Assembly (NCBI GenBank): GCA_030695265.1
Contig: JAUYTA010000348.1
Coordinates: forward strand, 1 to 7,916
DNA from: Bacteroidota bacterium
Lineage (GTDB): Bacteria; Bacteroidota; Bacteroidia; Bacteroidales; Prolixibacteraceae
DNA: 7,916 bases
Direction of reading: 5' to 3'
Positions 5,921 through 7,916 of this stretch are shown here, piece after piece (the first letter of the stretch is position 1; every line of letters begins with the position of its first letter). A program made the translations under genes and the position numbers. Under the pieces are notes generated by a model that saw only the letters and a list, made by a program, of their open reading frames with translations, made no database searches and had not been told where the DNA came from.

Positions 5921-7172
5921 AAAGAGCGAACGGCTAACAACAAACAAGCACAAAAGCCCTGCCGCAGGCGCAACACAGATATCCGTTATGGATTTCAAGA
6001 CTTTTTCGATTTACAAGCCCAAAATGGAGTACCGCCGTTTTGGCAAGACCAATAAAATGGTGAGTGTGATTACTTTGGGCGGTATGCGTTTTAAACATAC
6101 AGGACAAGAGCCCCGTGAACTTATCCCGCAAGATACCCTCGATCAATGTCGCGACACCGTTGAAAAATCGCTGGCACAAGGCATTAACCTGATCGAAACC
6201 GCCTACGGATATGGAAAAAGCGAACATGCGTACGGAAGGGTTCTGAATGATGAACTCAAAATCAAACGCGATTCGTACTTTTTAATGACCAAAGGGAATC
6301 CGAAAACTGCCGAAGAAACCCGAAAACTGGTTACCCTCCAACTAAAAGCACTGAAAACCGACTATATTGATTTCTATGCGTGGCACGGAATCAATACCTT
6401 GGAAATATTGGAACTGGCTTGTGTCAAAGGAGGTTCGGTTGAAGAGTTGCTGAAAATGAAAGAAGAAGGAATTATCGGGCACATTGGGTTCAGCACACAC
6501 GCTCCGCTCGAAGTGATTCTTAAAGCCATCGAAACCGATTTGTTCGACTTTGTAAACCTGCACTATTACTATTTTTTCCAGCGCAACAAAGCGGCCATCG
6601 ATCTGGCCGAAACCAAAGACATGGGAGTATTTATTATCTCTCCCAACGACAAAGGCGGACAGTTGTTCAACCCACCACAAAAACTGAAGGAATTAACCGC
6701 ACCACTTCACCCCATTCATTTTAATGCCCGATTTTGCCTGAGCCATTCGGCCATTCACACGTTGACATTTGGGCTTCCGGTAACTGCTCAGTTCGATCAC
6801 ATTAACGGCATTTTTCCGGCCCCGGCTCCATTTTCTCCTGAAGATGCCAAAATCAAACAACTGATGGACGACCAAAAACTACTCGATCCATTTGCCGGGT
6901 TCGATCCATATTGCATGGAAAACGATCCTTCAGGATTAAATATTCCTGAAATACTGAGATTTCGGACACTGTGGAAATGCTACGATATGAAGGATTTTGG
7001 ACTTTACCGCTACAACATGTTTCAGGAAAAAGACCACTGGTTTCCGGGCAATTTCCCAACCGAAGAAAATTTGCAAAAAGTGGATTTAACCCGATGTCCG
7101 GCGGACATTCCGCTGATTGATTTGATAAAACAAACACATGAAGGATTGTACCGGGCAAAAGTGAAAGTGTAA
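5913..7172 (+). CDS. Aldo/keto reductase with degenerate Fe-S tail; true start probably downstream (5988 or 6024)
   Basis: This is an NAD(P)-dependent oxidoreductase of the aldo/keto reductase superfamily; its substrate is unknown. The longest frame gives 419 residues, but the family fold begins at MEYRRFGKTNKMVSVITLGGMRF (residue 38, ATG 6024; another ATG at 5988). The leading 25-37 residues are read from the junction with the AT-rich module. The catalytic tetrad is readable as Glu95 (NLIETAYGYG, where Asp is usual), Tyr100, Lys127 (LMTKGN) and His158 (FYAWHG). IGHIGFSTHAP (188-198) is the conserved Gly-Ser strand region. Related proteins end in a ferredoxin-like domain; here PYCMENDPSGLNIPEIL (332-348) and RCPADIPLIDLI (394-405) keep its outline but only one cysteine each, so Fe-S binding is probably lost. 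The base composition resembles the lar genes and differs from the module just upstream. Confidence 0.85.
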   Translation: MTKKSERLTTNKHKSPAAGATQISVMDFKTFSIYKPKMEYRRFGKTNKMVSVITLGGMRFKHTGQEPRELIPQDTLDQCRDTVEKSLAQGINLIETAYGYGKSEHAYGRVLNDELKIKRDSYFLMTKGNPKTAEETRKLVTLQLKALKTDYIDFYAWHGINTLEILELACVKGGSVEELLKMKEEGIIGHIGFSTHAPLEVILKAIETDLFDFVNLHYYYFFQRNKAAIDLAETKDMGVFIISPNDKGGQLFNPPQKLKELTAPLHPIHFNARFCLSHSAIHTLTFGLPVTAQFDHINGIFPAPAPFSPEDAKIKQLMDDQKLLDPFAGFDPYCMENDPSGLNIPEILRFRTLWKCYDMKDFGLYRYNMFQEKDHWFPGNFPTEENLQKVDLTRCPADIPLIDLIKQTHEGLYRAKVKV

Positions 7173-7222
7173 AATTTAATACTTCTTTTATTGAGAAATT
7201 GTAACTTTACGAAAAAAAGAAA

Positions 7223-7465
7223 ATGGATTTACAGACTCGAAAATTGACTTTTGTGAAAGAATTTCTCAATATTCAAAGTGAGGATATTGTTGATCGTTTT
7301 GAAAAGATGCTTAAAAAGGAAAAGATTAGAAGTAATGAAAAAGACTTCCAACCAATGACTTTAGATGAGTTCTACAAAAGAATCGACCAATCGATGCTTG
7401 ATTCAGAAAATGACAAACTAACCAGCATTGACGAACTCATAAAAGAAATCGAAGGATGGGGTTAA
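7223..7465 (+). CDS. Antitoxin of a type II toxin-antitoxin pair
   Basis: This 80-residue, highly charged protein sits directly before and overlaps a RelE/ParE-type toxin gene, the usual antitoxin-first order. The sequence has no obvious helix-turn-helix motif that I can name. Its C-terminal half (MTLDEFYKRIDQ at 45-56, SIDELIKEIEGW at 68-79) is amphipathic and of the kind that wraps around the toxin and neutralises it; this pattern is common in Bacteroidota antitoxins lacking a named domain. The function is inferred mainly from the partner gene. The start ATG 7223 follows an A-rich stretch and lies 50 bases after the reductase stop. In most such modules the antitoxin, alone or with toxin, represses its own promoter, but no operator is evident here. 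Confidence 0.75.
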   Translation: MDLQTRKLTFVKEFLNIQSEDIVDRFEKMLKKEKIRSNEKDFQPMTLDEFYKRIDQSMLDSENDKLTSIDELIKEIEGWG

Positions 7466-7773
7466 AGATTTACTGGACAGACTTTTCAAAAAATGAACTC
7501 CATCAGATTTTCGACTACTACAAAGAAACTGCAAGTTTGAGAATTGCCAGGAAGTTAGTACTTGAAATTACCAAGGCAGTTCTAAAATTAAAGGAACAGC
7601 CAAATATTGGACAAAAAGAAAAACTTTTACTCAACAGAAAAGAAGAATTCCGCTATTTGGTTTGCAAAAATTACAAAGTCCTGTATTGGTTAAATGAATC
7701 TGAAAGTCGAATTGAAATTACGGATATCTTCGATACCAGGCAGAACCCATCCAAAATAGATAGAAGTCAATAA
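7456..7773 (+). CDS. RelE/ParE-family toxin of a type II toxin-antitoxin pair
   Basis: This 105-residue protein has the RelE/ParE toxin outline: an N-terminal strand and Trp (KIYWTDFSKNEL, 4-15), a helical hairpin with Ile-Phe-Asp-Tyr-Tyr and a Leu-rich second helix ending in KEQPNIGQ (47-54), then the core strands FRYLVCKNYKVLYWL (65-79) and IEITDIFDTRQNP (87-99). The closing Asp-x-Arg-Gln-Asn-Pro is typical of ParE-like members in Bacteroidota. RelE relatives cleave mRNA on the ribosome and ParE relatives poison gyrase. The sequence looks closer to ParE, but the target cannot be settled by eye. ATG 7456 lies inside the antitoxin gene, giving a 10-base overlap and translational coupling. The pair may have been acquired separately from the two-gene module, since the reductase gene lies between them. 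Confidence 0.87.
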   Translation: MGLKIYWTDFSKNELHQIFDYYKETASLRIARKLVLEITKAVLKLKEQPNIGQKEKLLLNRKEEFRYLVCKNYKVLYWLNESESRIEITDIFDTRQNPSKIDRSQ

Positions 7774-7799
7774 CATCAGACATCCAATACTATCGCAGA

Positions 7800-7832
7800 T
7801 TAAAGCGCGACTGTTTCGTAAACGAGCTTTAA
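7800..7832 (+). terminator. Hairpin downstream of the toxin gene, possible terminator
   Basis: TTAAAGC (7800-7806) and GCTTTAA (7826-7832) form a perfect 7-base-pair stem, with an inner 4-base-pair stem GTTT/AAAC (7813-7816 with 7820-7823) around a CGT loop. It begins 26 bases after the toxin stop. The stem is AT-rich and is followed by AATTTGTG rather than a run of T, so termination strength is doubtful. The outer stem is symmetric, so it could serve either strand. The rest of 7774-7916 shows no gene or other recognisable feature. Confidence 0.3.
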
Positions 7833-7916
7833 ATTTGTGAGTGGGAAATGGGTTTCTGTTTGGTTTAACAAGGCACATAAATCTATCACTGCCTGATTTG
7901 CCCTGGGTGTTGAGAG

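Larger units (their letters stand above)
3560..5938 (+). mobile_element. Putative two-gene mobile cassette or genomic islet bounded by a short imperfect inverted repeat
   Basis: The segment holds only the nuclease and metallo-beta-lactamase genes, packed nearly edge to edge, and is clearly richer in A and T than the lar genes and the aldo/keto reductase gene flanking it. Its ends are GTTGGTCGT (3560-3568) and ACGGCTAAC (5930-5938). These pair over nine positions, seven Watson-Crick and two G-T. That arrangement recalls integron cassettes, where GTTRRRY opens a cassette and RYYYAAC starts the attC site behind the gene, but both ends deviate by a base from those consensus strings and I cannot fold a convincing full attC hairpin. 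No integrase, transposase or target-site duplication is visible. The foreign origin is fairly likely; the cassette mechanism is speculative. Confidence 0.35.

Noticed and set aside
5930..5991. A complete attC site from GGCTAAC to GTTATGG behind the module
   Set aside because: Spacing of about 60 bases would fit, and CCTGC/GCAGG forms a small central hairpin, but the L''/L' arms do not pair and GTTATGG misses the GTTRRRY consensus; only the outer end motifs are reported.
7202..7209. TAACTTTA before the antitoxin gene as a Bacteroidota -7 promoter box
   Set aside because: It has one mismatch to TAnnTTTG and no TTTG-like -33 element at 19-21 bases upstream; the leader would also be under 15 bases.
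3492..7779. Shared string AATAACATCAG at about 3493 and 7769 as possible direct repeats of an insertion
   Set aside because: An 11-base match is expected several times by chance in a sequence of this size and AT content, and the flanks do not extend it.
7690..7878. 62-codon open frame on the minus strand over the end of the toxin gene
   Set aside because: It overlaps a well-supported gene, shows no motif, and its composition is that of an antisense shadow; the other long minus-strand frames under larC, larB, the transporter, the nuclease gene and the reductase are rejected for the same reason.
7821..7895. Short + strand frame (about 24 codons ending in TGA) near the right edge
   Set aside because: It has no start codon at its beginning, no recognisable sequence and overlaps the hairpin; too short to support.

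Overview
The window looks like a chromosomal segment of a Bacteroidota bacterium, plausibly a Marinilabiliales/Prolixibacteraceae-type organism. This is inferred from the flavour of the proteins, the lack of Shine-Dalgarno sequences before starts, and ParE-like and NPN-cofactor gene variants common in that phylum; no rRNA or marker gene is present to prove it. All real genes lie on the + strand.

Left block (1-3335): a compact nickel-pincer nucleotide (NPN) cofactor operon. It holds the 3' part of larE, a hairpin-forming inverted repeat, larC, larB and a NicO/UreH-type membrane protein. larC, larB and the membrane protein are separated by only 1 and 4 bases. LarB would dicarboxylate and hydrolyse nicotinic acid adenine dinucleotide, LarE would put in the two sulfurs, LarC would insert nickel, and the membrane protein probably supplies the metal. 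The client enzyme (a LarA-type racemase/epimerase) is not in the window.

Middle block (about 3560-5940): a visibly AT-rich two-gene module whose codon use differs from the genes on both sides. It encodes a putative PD-(D/E)XK nuclease and an RNase J-like beta-CASP metallo-beta-lactamase protein, joined by a 4-base ATGA overlap. A short imperfect inverted repeat (GTTGGTCGT at 3560, ACGGCTAAC at 5930) brackets it, which is reminiscent of integron cassette ends. The module looks like a horizontally acquired insertion, and a two-nuclease defence or RNA-processing system is the best candidate here for something undescribed.

Right block (5913-7773): an aldo/keto reductase of the Fe-S-associated type, whose reading frame runs back through the junction into the end of the metallo-beta-lactamase gene. 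After it comes a type II toxin-antitoxin pair (antitoxin, then RelE/ParE toxin, overlapping by 10 bases). The last 143 bases are non-coding and contain one hairpin that may be a terminator.
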